DNA of 62,446 nt, taken from contig JASHOR010000021.1 of assembly GCA_030041005.1 (NCBI GenBank), forward strand, positions 1-62,446, given 5' to 3'. The notes beneath the pieces are model-generated. The model was not told where the DNA came from. It was given only the letters and a program-made list of their open reading frames with translations, and did not search any database. Source of the DNA: Xanthobacteraceae bacterium (lineage in GTDB: Bacteria; Pseudomonadota; Alphaproteobacteria; Rhizobiales; Xanthobacteraceae). The translations under genes were made by a program, and so were the position numbers. Every line of letters starts with the position of its first letter. Position 1 is the first letter of the stretch. This document shows, piece by piece, positions 27,264-36,666 of the stretch.

Positions 27264-28694
27264 TCAATGCACCAGTTGTCGCCGTTCGCGCAGGAAGGAG
27301 AAGAATTCTACGCCTTCGCGCAGCCGGCGCACCATCATGTCCGGACTGCGCACCATTTCCGAGACGATCGAGGCGATCTTGGGGGCTCGGAAGTAGAAGC
27401 GCCGATAGAAATCTTCCAGCGACTGGAAAATCTCGGTATGGCTCAGATGCGGATAATGCAGTGGGGCTATCTGGACGCCGCTGGCGTCCACCAATTGTGC
27501 GTGCTCCTCGTCGAGCCAGCCGTGCTCGAGAGCCTCGTGGTACAGTTCGGTCCCCGGATACGGCGCCGCAATCGAGACCTGGATCGTGTGCGGATTGATT
27601 TCCGTTGCAAACCGTATGGTCTCCTCGATGGTCTCTTGCGTCTCCCCGGGCAGCCCGAGGATGAAGGTGCCGTGAATGGTGATGCCCAGTTCATGGCAAT
27701 CGCGGGTGAAGCGGCGCGCTACGTCGATGCGCATGCCCTTCCTGATGTTGTGGAGGATCTGCTGATTGCCGCTCTCGTAGCCGACAAGCAGGAGCCGCAG
27801 CCCGTTGTCACGCATGACTTTCAGGGTATCCCGCGGCACATTGGCCTTGGCGTTGCATGACCAGGTGACGCCGAGCTTGCCCAGCTCGCGCGCAATAGCT
27901 TCGGTGCGCGGCCGATCGTCGGTGAAAGTATCGTCGTCGAAGAAGAATTCCTTGACTTGCGGAAACGCTGCTTTCGCCCAGCGAATCTCGTCGATCACGT
28001 GGCCGACACTGCGGGTGCGGTAGCGATGGCCGCCGACTGTTTGCGGCCAAAGGCAGAAGGTGCAGCGCGATTTGCAGCCGCGCCCGGTGTAAAGCGAGAG
28101 GTAGGGATGCTTTAAATAGCCGATGAAGTAATTCTCGACGGTCAGGTCGCGCTTGTAGACCGGCGTGACGAAGGGCAATTCGTCCATGTTCTGCAAAATG
28201 GCCCGTGGCGGATTGTGCCGGATGCTGCCGTCGGTGTCGCGGTAGGACAGGCCGGAAATGGCGCTCCAGTCGCGACCGTCGGCTATCTCCTTGATGGTGA
28301 AATCGAATTCGTTGCCAGCAACGAAATCGATGGCCGCCGAGCTTGTCAGGCTCGTCGACGGCTCGACCGCGACTTTGGCCCCGACAAAGCCCGCCTTGAG
28401 GCCCGGATTGGCGGACTTGAGAGCCTCAACGACCCGCACGTCGGAGGAAAACGACGGGGTCGAAGTGTGCAGAACCGCAAGATCATAATCACCAGCGAGA
28501 CCAACGATGTCGGATAGAGGTACGCCGTTGGGAACGGCATCGATGAGCTTGCTGTCCGGAACGACGGCCGCCACCTGGGCGAGCCACGTTGGATACCAGT
28601 AAGAGCGGATCTCGCGCCGCGCTTGATAGCGCGATCCGGCTCCCCCGTCGAAGCCGTCAAACGAGGGAGCTTGCAGACACAATGTTCGCATCAT
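27264..28694 (-). CDS. hpnJ: radical SAM hopanoid cyclitol-ether synthase HpnJ
   Basis: A 476-residue B12-binding-domain radical SAM enzyme. The cobalamin-type domain covers about residues 1-170, and the [4Fe-4S] motif is CKSRCTFC within YTGRGCKSRCTFCLW. Downstream motifs DDDTFTDDRP and GTFILGLPGETQET fit the class. HpnJ is the enzyme proposed to contract the glucosamine ring into the cyclitol ether head group of bacteriohopanetetrol. The ATG at 28694 overlaps the hpnI stop (ATGA), although the open frame extends upstream through hpnI. Confidence 0.9.
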   Translation of the reverse strand: MMRTLCLQAPSFDGFDGGAGSRYQARREIRSYWYPTWLAQVAAVVPDSKLIDAVPNGVPLSDIVGLAGDYDLAVLHTSTPSFSSDVRVVEALKSANPGLKAGFVGAKVAVEPSTSLTSSAAIDFVAGNEFDFTIKEIADGRDWSAISGLSYRDTDGSIRHNPPRAILQNMDELPFVTPVYKRDLTVENYFIGYLKHPYLSLYTGRGCKSRCTFCLWPQTVGGHRYRTRSVGHVIDEIRWAKAAFPQVKEFFFDDDTFTDDRPRTEAIARELGKLGVTWSCNAKANVPRDTLKVMRDNGLRLLLVGYESGNQQILHNIRKGMRIDVARRFTRDCHELGITIHGTFILGLPGETQETIEETIRFATEINPHTIQVSIAAPYPGTELYHEALEHGWLDEEHAQLVDASGVQIAPLHYPHLSHTEIFQSLEDFYRRFYFRAPKIASIVSEMVRSPDMMVRRLREGVEFFSFLRERRQLVH

Positions 28695-29869
28695 GAGCGC
28701 CTCAGGTCTTCCTCGACGAGGGTCCCATCCGCGGTCACGCGATAATTGGCCCCTCGCCAGTGAACCGTCGCCCCGAAAAAACTCGTCACATAGACGGCGA
28801 ATGCAATGAGATCGTGCACCGGAATAAGCCAATAGCCCTCCCGGGGCAATCCGAAATGGCGCTCGACGCAGCGGCACAGTGCGATTCGCGAGGCGAGCGC
28901 CGCGATCGCGACCAGCACCGCGGCGGTGCTTCCGGAAAGCATGCCAATAAGAGCGAGCGGCCACGGATGGGTGATGATGGTGCCCGCATAACCGATCGGA
29001 TCGATGCTCTTGATGGTTCTGGCCACACGCAATTCGTGACGGAGGAGTTGGCGCAAGCTGACCTCGAAGCACCGGTGGCCGACTACAAACGGCGCGGTAA
29101 CGACATCATAGCCGGCGGCCCGCACGGCGACACCGATCGCATAGTCGTCGGCGAGTTCGTCGGCAAAACGGCCAAAACTGCCGATCCTTTCAAGAGTGGA
29201 ACGCCGCATGGCGATCGTCGCGCCGAAGCACGGCTTTGTGATCCTCATACTAACGCCCGTGATTGCCTGCGGCAGAAAGTGCGAATTGATGGCGAGCGCG
29301 GAGAGCCGGGACCACAGGCCGGTGCCGCCGATGCCGTGATAAAGGCAGGTCACGGCGCCGACCCGCGGTCGGGCCAACAATCGAGCGATGGTGCGCAGAT
29401 AGCCGGGTCCTACCACGATATCGCTGTCGGAAACCGCTATCGTGTCGTGGCGCACGCGCGGCAGCATATTGATCAGATTCGACACCTTGTGATTGCTGCC
29501 GTGGCGGCGCGGATCCACATGAAGCTCGATAGGGTCGTCGGGACGCCGGCGTTGCAGGGCGCGGATAGCCGGCACGGCCGGCGAAGTGGAATCCCCGGTG
29601 CCGCAAAGAATTTGAATGGCGCCACCGTAGTTCTGCCGACAAAATGCATGAAGACGATCGGCGAGGCCGGGCTCCGACTCGTGCAGCGGCTTCAAGATCG
29701 TGACCGGCGGCTCCGCGCCACCTGCGACTGGTCCTTCCTCGCGAAAAGCCAATACGCAGCCGGCCTCGAACAGCATCAGCAGGCAGCCGACGAATGCACC
29801 GGCAAGGCAAATATCGCACAGCGACATCACAAAAGATGTCGCGTCCGGAATAGCGTGAAAAATACTCAT
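28691..29869 (-). CDS. hpnI: hopanoid glycosyltransferase HpnI
   Basis: A 392-residue membrane-bound family-2 glycosyltransferase related to ceramide glucosyltransferase. An N-terminal helix (about 13-40) precedes the GT-A domain with ILKPLHESEPGL, the DxD-like SDSDIVV, and the acceptor motif ADDYAIGVAVRAAG. C-terminal helices follow (about 300-320 and 350-370). HpnI transfers N-acetylglucosamine to bacteriohopanetetrol. It is coupled on both sides by 4-nt overlaps: with the YkoP-like gene before it and hpnJ after it. Confidence 0.9.
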   Translation of the reverse strand: MSIFHAIPDATSFVMSLCDICLAGAFVGCLLMLFEAGCVLAFREEGPVAGGAEPPVTILKPLHESEPGLADRLHAFCRQNYGGAIQILCGTGDSTSPAVPAIRALQRRRPDDPIELHVDPRRHGSNHKVSNLINMLPRVRHDTIAVSDSDIVVGPGYLRTIARLLARPRVGAVTCLYHGIGGTGLWSRLSALAINSHFLPQAITGVSMRITKPCFGATIAMRRSTLERIGSFGRFADELADDYAIGVAVRAAGYDVVTAPFVVGHRCFEVSLRQLLRHELRVARTIKSIDPIGYAGTIITHPWPLALIGMLSGSTAAVLVAIAALASRIALCRCVERHFGLPREGYWLIPVHDLIAFAVYVTSFFGATVHWRGANYRVTADGTLVEEDLRRS

Positions 29870-30708
29870 GACGCCTCCACGGCTGTCCCCGCCGCTTTGC
29901 CTTTGAAGCCAAATCTCCGCTGAAGAGTCCGACGTGACAAGTAGATCGGCACCCGTACCCGGCGAAGCGTATCGCTCCGGACGCTGTCGGGGTTCTGCAC
30001 GAACACCATCAGCGAGATCAGAATGTTCTCGCCGAAGCGGGTCAGTCGCTCGAACGGCGGCGCTGGTTTGGGATCGTAGATCGTTTCAAAACCGAAATTC
30101 TGCATAATATGAGTAATCTGCCTGATTTGCTCCTGCACGGCCGAAGGTACGTCCGCACAAACGACCTGGACATCCGCCAACTCGGGCCGCGCAGCCAGAT
30201 ATTCGGCAAGTTCGGTCAAAGATAAGGCTATGCGATGATAAAATTCGTGCGCCCAACTCAGCTTGCTCTGGTAGCGCCGAAGGGCAGGCAAATGCTCGTT
30301 CCAGTAGTGCAATCTGGCGACCCTTTCCCCCCCACTTAAGCGCGTTCCGTCGCCCAGCACGAGATTGCGACTTGTGGGACAGAACTGGACACGAAAGATG
30401 CACGCCGGGTTGTTGGAATATTCGAGTACGGCAAAGCGCCGCCGCAATAGCCTGTCAAACGCAAATACCAGCCCGGCAAGCCAAGGATGGCTGTGGGGCG
30501 ATTGCGCGCCGTCGTCAGTCTGCCAAACGGCCATTCCGGACCTCGGTATTTCGAATTCCGGTCGGCAACGGTCGGCGGCCCAAAAAGTTGCCGATCGCGC
30601 GCTGCAGTATAGCGCAATTCGGCGGCCGGGCGCGAGACCTCGGGCGCGGGCGGCACCGCCTCGCACAATCATGGCGGCATGCTCGGGGCTAGTCGGCCTG
30701 CTCGCCAT
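29866..30708 (-). CDS. YkoP-like domain protein in the hopanoid operon, function unknown
   Basis: 280 residues (268 if ATG 30672 is used, which avoids overlapping the gene before it). No signal peptide or membrane helix is obvious. The middle part GERVARLHYWNEHLPAL and the region AEYLAARPELADVQVVCADVP look like a YkoP-type domain, known from secreted or polysaccharide-deacetylase-associated proteins. I am not certain of that match. It lies between the PerM-type gene and hpnI and overlaps hpnI by 4 nt, so it is very probably co-expressed with hopanoid genes. Catalytic residues cannot be named. Confidence 0.55.
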   Translation of the reverse strand: MASRPTSPEHAAMIVRGGAARARGLAPGRRIALYCSARSATFWAADRCRPEFEIPRSGMAVWQTDDGAQSPHSHPWLAGLVFAFDRLLRRRFAVLEYSNNPACIFRVQFCPTSRNLVLGDGTRLSGGERVARLHYWNEHLPALRRYQSKLSWAHEFYHRIALSLTELAEYLAARPELADVQVVCADVPSAVQEQIRQITHIMQNFGFETIYDPKPAPPFERLTRFGENILISLMVFVQNPDSVRSDTLRRVRVPIYLSRRTLQRRFGFKGKAAGTAVEAS

Positions 30709-31777
30709 AAAGCGTCGCCAAAGTACTCTTGATCAACAAGGCCACCGGTACGGCCAGAATAATGCCGGGAATGCCGAACACGATTCCGCCGGCCAGAAAG
30801 CAGAAGATGATCAGCACCGGATGCACGTGCGAAGCGGTGCCGAGCACGATTGGACCGAGGAGTTGATCGATGGACAGGCGCAGCGCGGTGGCATAGAGCG
30901 CATAGTCCACAATGTTCATGATGTTGGTCGCCGTTTGCAGAGAAACCAAACCGGCGATGATCGCTGCAGAGGTAGGCCCGACGACCGGTACGGTTTCGAG
31001 GATGCCGGTCAGGAGCGCCAACAACACTGCGTGGTGGATCTTGAGAAAAATGCCCAAGCCTATGTAGGACGCCACGGTCGCATAGATCACGATCGCCACC
31101 ATGCCGACGAAATAGCGCGTCAGCACCGGGTCGAGCCGGGCCCAGATTCGCTTGACCAGCTCACGCCGGTGCGGCGGCGCGATCCACAGCAATCCGCGAC
31201 CGATGCGCGGTCCGCTGACCAGGAAATAGAACAGCAGCACCACCGACAGAAATGTGCCCATGATCGTCGCCAGACCATACCCGGCAAACAGCGCCAATTG
31301 ATCGGTCTGCCCAATCCAGTTGCCGATCCGATCGAGCACCGACTGCACGATCTGATGCGCATCGAAGGTGCGACCGAACAGTTGAACATGGTTGCTGCCG
31401 ATGGCTTGGCTGACGAATTCCTGCAGCAAGCCGTCTATATCCGTTGCCAACCCTGTCGCCTGGGCGACAATGCGCGTCGCCGCGAATGCTGCAAACAGCC
31501 CCACTACAAGCATGATGACCAGGAAGAAAATGATCGCAAACAGCGGGCGCGGCCATCGCGTGCGCTTGGCGAGCCAGTCCAGTGCCGGCGTGCAGATATA
31601 GGCGATGATGGCCGGGATCACGAACGGCAGTAATATGAGCTTGATGAAATAGAGAAAGATCGCGAGCGCGGCAGCGGTAAGTATGACAGCACGAGTCTCG
31701 TCGGCGTCGAGCGGGCTGACGACGCGCCGACGCTCGACGGGCCGCTCGTCGTCATGTCGCTTCCTCAGCGCCTTCAT
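30689..31777 (-). CDS. AI-2E/PerM family membrane transporter
   Basis: A 362-residue polytopic membrane protein of the AI-2E transporter (PerM/TqsA) family. About seven to eight helices are visible, with family features FVIPAIIAYICTPALDWL near the N-terminus and PVVGPTSAAIIAGLVSL plus LGPIVLGTASHVHP near the C-terminus. The ATG at 31777 overlaps the hpnB stop by 4 nt. Sitting inside a hopanoid operon, it could move a hopanoid or its precursor, but this is inference; family members are broad exporters of unknown cargo. Confidence 0.85.
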   Translation of the reverse strand: MKALRKRHDDERPVERRRVVSPLDADETRAVILTAAALAIFLYFIKLILLPFVIPAIIAYICTPALDWLAKRTRWPRPLFAIIFFLVIMLVVGLFAAFAATRIVAQATGLATDIDGLLQEFVSQAIGSNHVQLFGRTFDAHQIVQSVLDRIGNWIGQTDQLALFAGYGLATIMGTFLSVVLLFYFLVSGPRIGRGLLWIAPPHRRELVKRIWARLDPVLTRYFVGMVAIVIYATVASYIGLGIFLKIHHAVLLALLTGILETVPVVGPTSAAIIAGLVSLQTATNIMNIVDYALYATALRLSIDQLLGPIVLGTASHVHPVLIIFCFLAGGIVFGIPGIILAVPVALLIKSTLATLYGEQAD

Positions 31778-32928
31778 GAATACATTCGACCTTTCCAGCT
31801 CACGCGGCCCGTCAGCCGCCGGCGCACGCTGTCGACCGCCATCAGCGCACCGACGGTATAGCCAAGCGGGGATAGAAGTCCGTAGTAGAATGGGATGCCG
31901 AAGTAGAACGTCGCCGCGATGTGAAATCCAAACGCCGCGGCGGAGGCCAACAGCGCGATCGCCAACGCGACCCATGCACCGGGCGCGCCGGAGGCGACGC
32001 CCGCAAGGTCGAGCAAGGGGATAAGCACTGCAGCCCAGGCCAATATCAGGACGACCGGCGTCAACGTCAACGCTGCCCGGCATCCGCCCATCGTGTCAAC
32101 GAGGTTCTTGGCAAATCCCGGCCAAAGCGTACGCCAGCCGGTGTACATGCGGGTGGATATCATCCCCTCCCCGTCCATCATAAGCACTGCTCTTCCGCTT
32201 CGCTTGACGCGCCGGGCCAGCTCCAGGTCTTCGCAAATGACACCGCGTATCGCGGCATGCCCGCCCGCCGCCTCGTAGGCTTCGCGGCGTATCAGCATGA
32301 ATTGTCCGGTGGCCGTGACATCCGAACCGCCGGGCGCCTGGACCTTGCGCAGGTCCTGGATCAAGGACAGCAGGATAAGACCGCACGGCATCATGAGCCG
32401 CTCGGCAAAGCTCTTGAGTTCTTGATGCGGCGCCAGCGACAGTAGATCGAGCTTACGCGCCGCGGCAGCATGCACCGCGCTCGACAACAGCGTGGATGCT
32501 CCACGAACATCCGCATCGACAAAGCATAGCCATTCATCGGCGTCTGCCGCCTCGCGGGCGCCAATCCAACAGGCGTGCGATTTTCCAACCCAGCCGGGCG
32601 GTAGACGCGGACTGCCGATAAGCGTGAGCGCAGGATGGCTGCTGGCGAGGCGCCGAACGATTGCGGCGGTGTCGTCAGTCGAATGGTCGTCAACGACGAT
32701 AAGAGCCAGGCGGTCCGTCGGGTAATCCTGCGCCAACAACGACTGCAGGCAAAGCCCGATATTGGCGGCCTCATCCCTTGCGGGGACAATAACTGCGACG
32801 CGAGGAGCCTCGTTGTTGGCAGGCAGGCGCGCAACCGTGAGCGGAGGCAACAGGCCGCGCTGATTGAAGGCCCGCAGGATCAACCAGGCTACGACTCCGA
32901 GCCATGCGCAGGAGATAAAGAAAGCCAC
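31774..32928 (-). CDS. hpnB: hopanoid-associated glycosyltransferase HpnB
   Basis: A 384-residue membrane GT2. An N-terminal hydrophobic anchor (about 3-20) precedes the GT-A domain: VAVIVPARDEAANIGLC (about 46-62), LIVVDDHSTDDTA, CFVDADVRG as the DxD, and later EDLELARRVKRSG. C-terminal helices end the protein. It is the first gene of the hpnB - PerM - YkoP-like - hpnI - hpnJ operon. The acceptor and sugar are not known with certainty for HpnB. Confidence 0.85.
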   Translation of the reverse strand: MAFFISCAWLGVVAWLILRAFNQRGLLPPLTVARLPANNEAPRVAVIVPARDEAANIGLCLQSLLAQDYPTDRLALIVVDDHSTDDTAAIVRRLASSHPALTLIGSPRLPPGWVGKSHACWIGAREAADADEWLCFVDADVRGASTLLSSAVHAAAARKLDLLSLAPHQELKSFAERLMMPCGLILLSLIQDLRKVQAPGGSDVTATGQFMLIRREAYEAAGGHAAIRGVICEDLELARRVKRSGRAVLMMDGEGMISTRMYTGWRTLWPGFAKNLVDTMGGCRAALTLTPVVLILAWAAVLIPLLDLAGVASGAPGAWVALAIALLASAAAFGFHIAATFYFGIPFYYGLLSPLGYTVGALMAVDSVRRRLTGRVSWKGRMYS

Positions 32929-33075
32929 CGTATTTCTGCCGCCGCCGCCCAGTCACCCAAAATAGACGGCTGCCTAATTCGATCAACCATTAGTGAATGC
33001 CCCAGTTCCGGGCAGTCCGCCGTCCCAGGGAGCGCCGTTGCCGGACAGCGGAAACAGCCGTCTGCGCGCCGAGGC

Positions 33076-33324
33076 TTAAGCGTACGATCGAACCAGATAG
33101 GCAACCGCATCGTCGGCCAAACGTGCGGGTTCGCGCTCGCCGCTCTGCGCCATCTCGATAATTCGCTTCGCGACCACTTCCTGCGCGGCTCGCCGATAAC
33201 GCGGCGATGCGAAGGCGCTGCCCGACCGCTCCACTTGGCGCCAAGCGTCCTCATAGGCGGAGACCAGGGTCTCGATAAGCTCCGGGTCGAAAGCCGACTG
33301 TGTCAGCAGCGGAACTATTGACAT
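33076..33324 (-). CDS. small conserved alphaproteobacterial protein, unknown function
   Basis: An 82-residue soluble helical protein starting MSIVPLLTQSAFDPE. Its helix-rich body (AYEDAWRQVERSG, then AAQEVVAKRIIEMAQSGERE) matches a small family I remember as frequent in Bradyrhizobium genomes without known role. The internal ATG at 33324 is preferred over the upstream ATG at 33384 because relatives begin at this point. Confidence 0.7.
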   Translation of the reverse strand: MSIVPLLTQSAFDPELIETLVSAYEDAWRQVERSGSAFASPRYRRAAQEVVAKRIIEMAQSGEREPARLADDAVAYLVRSYA

Positions 33325-33510
33325 CCGTGCTCTCCCTTTGCGGCCGGGAGCCTGACCACTCTCACTATCTGGCGCGTTATCCACTTTCGATTTCGCCGAA
33401 AATATGCGCCGTACGTTCCGATTTTGTCATGCCTTCCGCTGACAAGGCTGCGATTCAAATCGTCAGCCAGAGGGCTGATGCCCTGCCGCGGCGATAGTCG
33501 TATCGCACTG

Positions 33511-33723
33511 TCATGAGCCGATCGTCCGCGTGCTGAAAGCCGCACTTCGAGATTCGAGCTTTGTCACGATCGACGTTTTGGCCGCGACACCATAGCAACG
33601 ATAGTCGCAGTAGACGAGGCGGCTGCCGAATTCCCGAACGTAGCCGTCGGCGATCTTCTTGCCGCAATGGGCGCACACCGCCTCGGCTTTCAGTTGGGCT
33701 CCATTTACGACGATGCAACGCAT
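33511..33723 (-). CDS. small zinc-ribbon-like protein, unknown
   Basis: A 70-residue protein whose ATG at 33723 has a good ribosome-binding site (GGAGA, six bases upstream). It has two cysteine pairs, CAHCGKK and CDYRCYG, spaced as in a small treble-clef or zinc-ribbon fold. The tail is serine/threonine-rich. I do not recognise a family. Confidence 0.6.
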   Translation of the reverse strand: MRCIVVNGAQLKAEAVCAHCGKKIADGYVREFGSRLVYCDYRCYGVAAKTSIVTKLESRSAAFSTRTIGS

Positions 33724-33904
33724 CACAAATCTCCCTGCACTCCGGTAGCAGCAAGAAAATAAACGCGATCGCACCCAAAGTGATCGTACTGCTCGACGAC
33801 ACCGACTTTTGTGGAAGAAGAGGTCTGTAGCAGAAGTCGAGAATCAGTCTGCTCGGATATCGCGCCGACCGCTACGTCTAGCCGGGCGTTGCTCACCGCA
33901 CACT

Positions 33905-33928
33905 CCAAAGGGCCTCCGCCCCTTTGGA
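33905..33928. terminator. stem-loop downstream of hisS
   Basis: CCAAAGGG, a loop, then CCCTTTGG forms an eight-base-pair hairpin about 60 bases past the hisS stop. A T-tract on the minus-strand side is not convincing, so termination is possible rather than shown. The rest of the 33724-33988 gap shows nothing recognisable. Confidence 0.4.
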
Positions 33929-33988
33929 TAGAATAACGCCGGATTGCGTGCGAAGGTTCCCTGGCAACGAAGACGTTGCCCGGGGTCT

Positions 33989-35488
33989 TCAGGGGCGGCG
34001 TCGCGTAAGGATTTCATGTACCCGGCGCGTCAATTCCTCGCGCTTGATTGAAACCTGCGAAGCGCTCCCTTTGGCCCATTCGGCGCGGCTTTTTATCTCG
34101 CTGGACAGCTCCGCACCGAGCGCCATGTCCTTGAGCGTCACTTCTCCTTTGGCGCGTTCGTCCCCCCCCTCGATGACGACGATCGGCGCTGCTCGCTTGT
34201 CGGCATACTTGAGCTGGGCTCGCATTCCGCCTTGGCCAAGGTAAAGCTCGGCGCGAATTCCACCGGCGCGTAATTCTCCGACCATGGCCTGGTAGTGGGG
34301 CAGCCGATCGCGATCAAGCACAAGGACAACCACCGGACCGACGTGAGCCACGTCAGATAGCAGACCGCGCAGCTCCAGGGCAGCCGCCAAACGAGACACG
34401 CCGATCGAGACGCCGGTCGCCGGCACTTTCCTGCCGAGGAAACGTTCGACCAGATTATCGTACCGACCGCCGCCGCCGACCGAGCCGAAACGGATCGGCC
34501 GTCCATCCTCGCCCTTGGTCTCGAAGGTCAGCTCGGCCTCGAACACCGGACCGGTGTAATAGGCCAGGCCACGAACAATGGCCGGATCGATGCGTGCCCG
34601 GTCCTGACCGAAACCGGCCGCGGACAGCCCTGCATCGATTTCCAGAAGCTCAACGGTGCCTTGCTCGCCGATCTCGCTGCCTTTGACCAGGTCCGCCAAC
34701 GCGGCGCAGACCGCGCCACGATCGGCACCGCCCGCGTGAAGAAATCCGAGGACGCGATCGATGTCCTTGCTGGCCAGGCCGGCGCCCTTGGTGAAGTCGC
34801 CGGATTCGTCCTTGCGACCGGCGCCGAGAAGCTGGGCCACTCCCCCAACGCCCAGCCGTTCGAGCTTGTCCATCGCCCGCAGCACGGCAAGACGCAGCGC
34901 ATCGCCGGCAGCGCCCTCCGGCACCCCGATCAGTTCGAGCACGCCGTTGAGTACCTTTCGATTGTTTATTTTCACGAGATAATCGCCGCGAGCGAGACCA
35001 AGCGCCTCCAGGCTATCGGCGGCCAGCATGCAAAACTCGGCATCCGCCGCCATCGATGCCGTGCCGACGGTGTCGGCGTCGAACTGCACGAACTCGCGGT
35101 AGCGGCCCGGGCCAGGTTTCTCGTCGCGAAACACCAGGCCGGTCTGAAAGCGGCGGTACGGAAACGGCAGCGTGTCGTAATGTTCGGCCACGTAGCGGGC
35201 CAGCGGTGCGGTCAGATCGTAGCGCAGCACCAGCCATTGACCGTCGTCGTCCTGAAACGAGAACACGCCCTCATGCGGGCGATCCAGATCGGGCAGGAAT
35301 TTTCCGAGCGCATCCGCAAACTCGATGCTCGGTGTCGTCAGCCACTCGAAGCCATAGGAAGAGTACACTTCCGCCAGCTTGCCAACGAGCTGCTCCTGGA
35401 TTGCCAGCATTTTGCCGGCGGAATCCTGGAAGCCGCGCGGCAAACGCGCCTTGGGTCGGTCGAGGGGACGGGAGGCTTGATCATTCAT
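33989..35488 (-). CDS. hisS: histidine-tRNA ligase
   Basis: A 499-residue class II synthetase charging tRNA-His. Motif 1 region ends LTTPSIEFADAL, motif 2 is in RRFQTGLVFRDEKPG, and the histidine-binding signature is VRGLAYYTGPVFE with GGGGRYDNL before motif 3 (ATGVSIGVSRLAAAL). The C-terminal anticodon-binding domain is present. The form is that of alphaproteobacterial HisRS, which works with tRNA-His lacking the extra G-1 (known for the group). ATG 35488 has GAGAGGAAA upstream. It lies downstream of hisZ-hisG, 128 bases away. Confidence 0.93.
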   Translation of the reverse strand: MNDQASRPLDRPKARLPRGFQDSAGKMLAIQEQLVGKLAEVYSSYGFEWLTTPSIEFADALGKFLPDLDRPHEGVFSFQDDDGQWLVLRYDLTAPLARYVAEHYDTLPFPYRRFQTGLVFRDEKPGPGRYREFVQFDADTVGTASMAADAEFCMLAADSLEALGLARGDYLVKINNRKVLNGVLELIGVPEGAAGDALRLAVLRAMDKLERLGVGGVAQLLGAGRKDESGDFTKGAGLASKDIDRVLGFLHAGGADRGAVCAALADLVKGSEIGEQGTVELLEIDAGLSAAGFGQDRARIDPAIVRGLAYYTGPVFEAELTFETKGEDGRPIRFGSVGGGGRYDNLVERFLGRKVPATGVSIGVSRLAAALELRGLLSDVAHVGPVVVLVLDRDRLPHYQAMVGELRAGGIRAELYLGQGGMRAQLKYADKRAAPIVVIEGGDERAKGEVTLKDMALGAELSSEIKSRAEWAKGSASQVSIKREELTRRVHEILTRRRP

Positions 35489-35616
35489 CGCCGAATTTCC
35501 TCTCGGAGCTTCCGCTCGGAAGCCTTCACGCAAAGTGGCTATGGGCAGCGCGTTGCGTCAGTAGCGAGAGCCGGCAAATATGGTCGGGACTGCCGGATAT
35601 GCACGCCGCTCCCATG

Positions 35617-36666
35617 CTAGCGATCGGCAACAGCCTTGACACGTGCCGCCGGCGGCTCCTTTAGCATCTTCTTGAAGGATTCGAAGGCCGGCGACTTTCC
35701 AGCGAAGATGAACTCGCCGCGATCAACGATGATTCCCGCTGCGCCGGATGATTTCAAATATTTCACGACGCTGTAAAGCTTTGCGCGTTGGCAATAGGCG
35801 ACTACGAAGCTGCGAGCCTCGCGCGCGGCGGTATCCGCGCTTTCGTTCCATGAGCTGAGAGTGCAGCCGAATTTTTCGCCGAGCTGCTGCTTTCTCTCCG
35901 CTGCATTCTTGAGCGGAATGGAAAAGCGCAGGACGAGCTGGGACGTGGCGCGAATGCGCGCTTCGATCTGCTCGACGAGATGCTCCAGGGTCCGAACGGC
36001 GCCGACGCTCCACGGTGCAGCGCGCAACGAGGCGATCAGGCAGGCCTCCGTCTGCAGAACGGTGCCTCCGACTATTTCTTTGAGATGATTTTCGGTCAAC
36101 GTGGTTCCCGTCGATGTGAGATCGACGACGAAATCAGCGATCCCGGCGGCGGGGGCGCCTTCCGTCGCGCCGGAGGACTCGACGAGCGAATACTCGACGA
36201 TGCCGTTTTCCGCGAAAAACGATCGCGTCAAGCGGGAGAACTTGGTCGCGACACGCAGGCTACGGCCGTGCCGCTGGTGAAACAGCATCGCGGCTTCGTC
36301 GAGATCGCCAACGGTCGAGACGTCGAGCCAGGATTGCGGGACGGCAACGACCAGGCGCGCACCGCCAAACCCGAGCTTGGGCATCAATAACGAGGAGATC
36401 GGCTGCCCCTCGCCAAATTCGCGGTAGAGATCTTCGCCGGTGATCCCGGCATGCGCATCGCCTTGTTCGACCCGGCCCGGGATTTCTTCCGGGCGGAAGT
36501 AGATGACGTCGACGTCGTCCATGCCCACAAGGCTCGACGCGTATTCGCGGCCGTTGCCGACGCGGCGAACGTCGAAGCCGCAGCCGCTCAGGAAACTTGT
36601 GCATTGCTCCTGAAGTCGACCCTTGCTCGGCAAGGCGACGACGAGTCTTTGCGCTCTCGCATTCAC
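35617..36666 (-). CDS. hisG: ATP phosphoribosyltransferase catalytic subunit
   Basis: A 349-residue enzyme for the first step of histidine synthesis (ATP + PRPP). It has the HisG start VVALPSKGRLQEQ, the PRPP-site region GITGEDLYREFG, and the phosphate loop DLTSTGTTLTEN (about 180-191). A C-terminal domain (SVVKYLKSSGAAGIIVDRGEFIF) is attached, as in the roughly 325-residue alphaproteobacterial form. Its start overlaps the hisZ stop by 4 nt, so HisZ and HisG are made together. Confidence 0.92.
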   Translation of the reverse strand: MNARAQRLVVALPSKGRLQEQCTSFLSGCGFDVRRVGNGREYASSLVGMDDVDVIYFRPEEIPGRVEQGDAHAGITGEDLYREFGEGQPISSLLMPKLGFGGARLVVAVPQSWLDVSTVGDLDEAAMLFHQRHGRSLRVATKFSRLTRSFFAENGIVEYSLVESSGATEGAPAAGIADFVVDLTSTGTTLTENHLKEIVGGTVLQTEACLIASLRAAPWSVGAVRTLEHLVEQIEARIRATSQLVLRFSIPLKNAAERKQQLGEKFGCTLSSWNESADTAAREARSFVVAYCQRAKLYSVVKYLKSSGAAGIIVDRGEFIFAGKSPAFESFKKMLKEPPAARVKAVADR

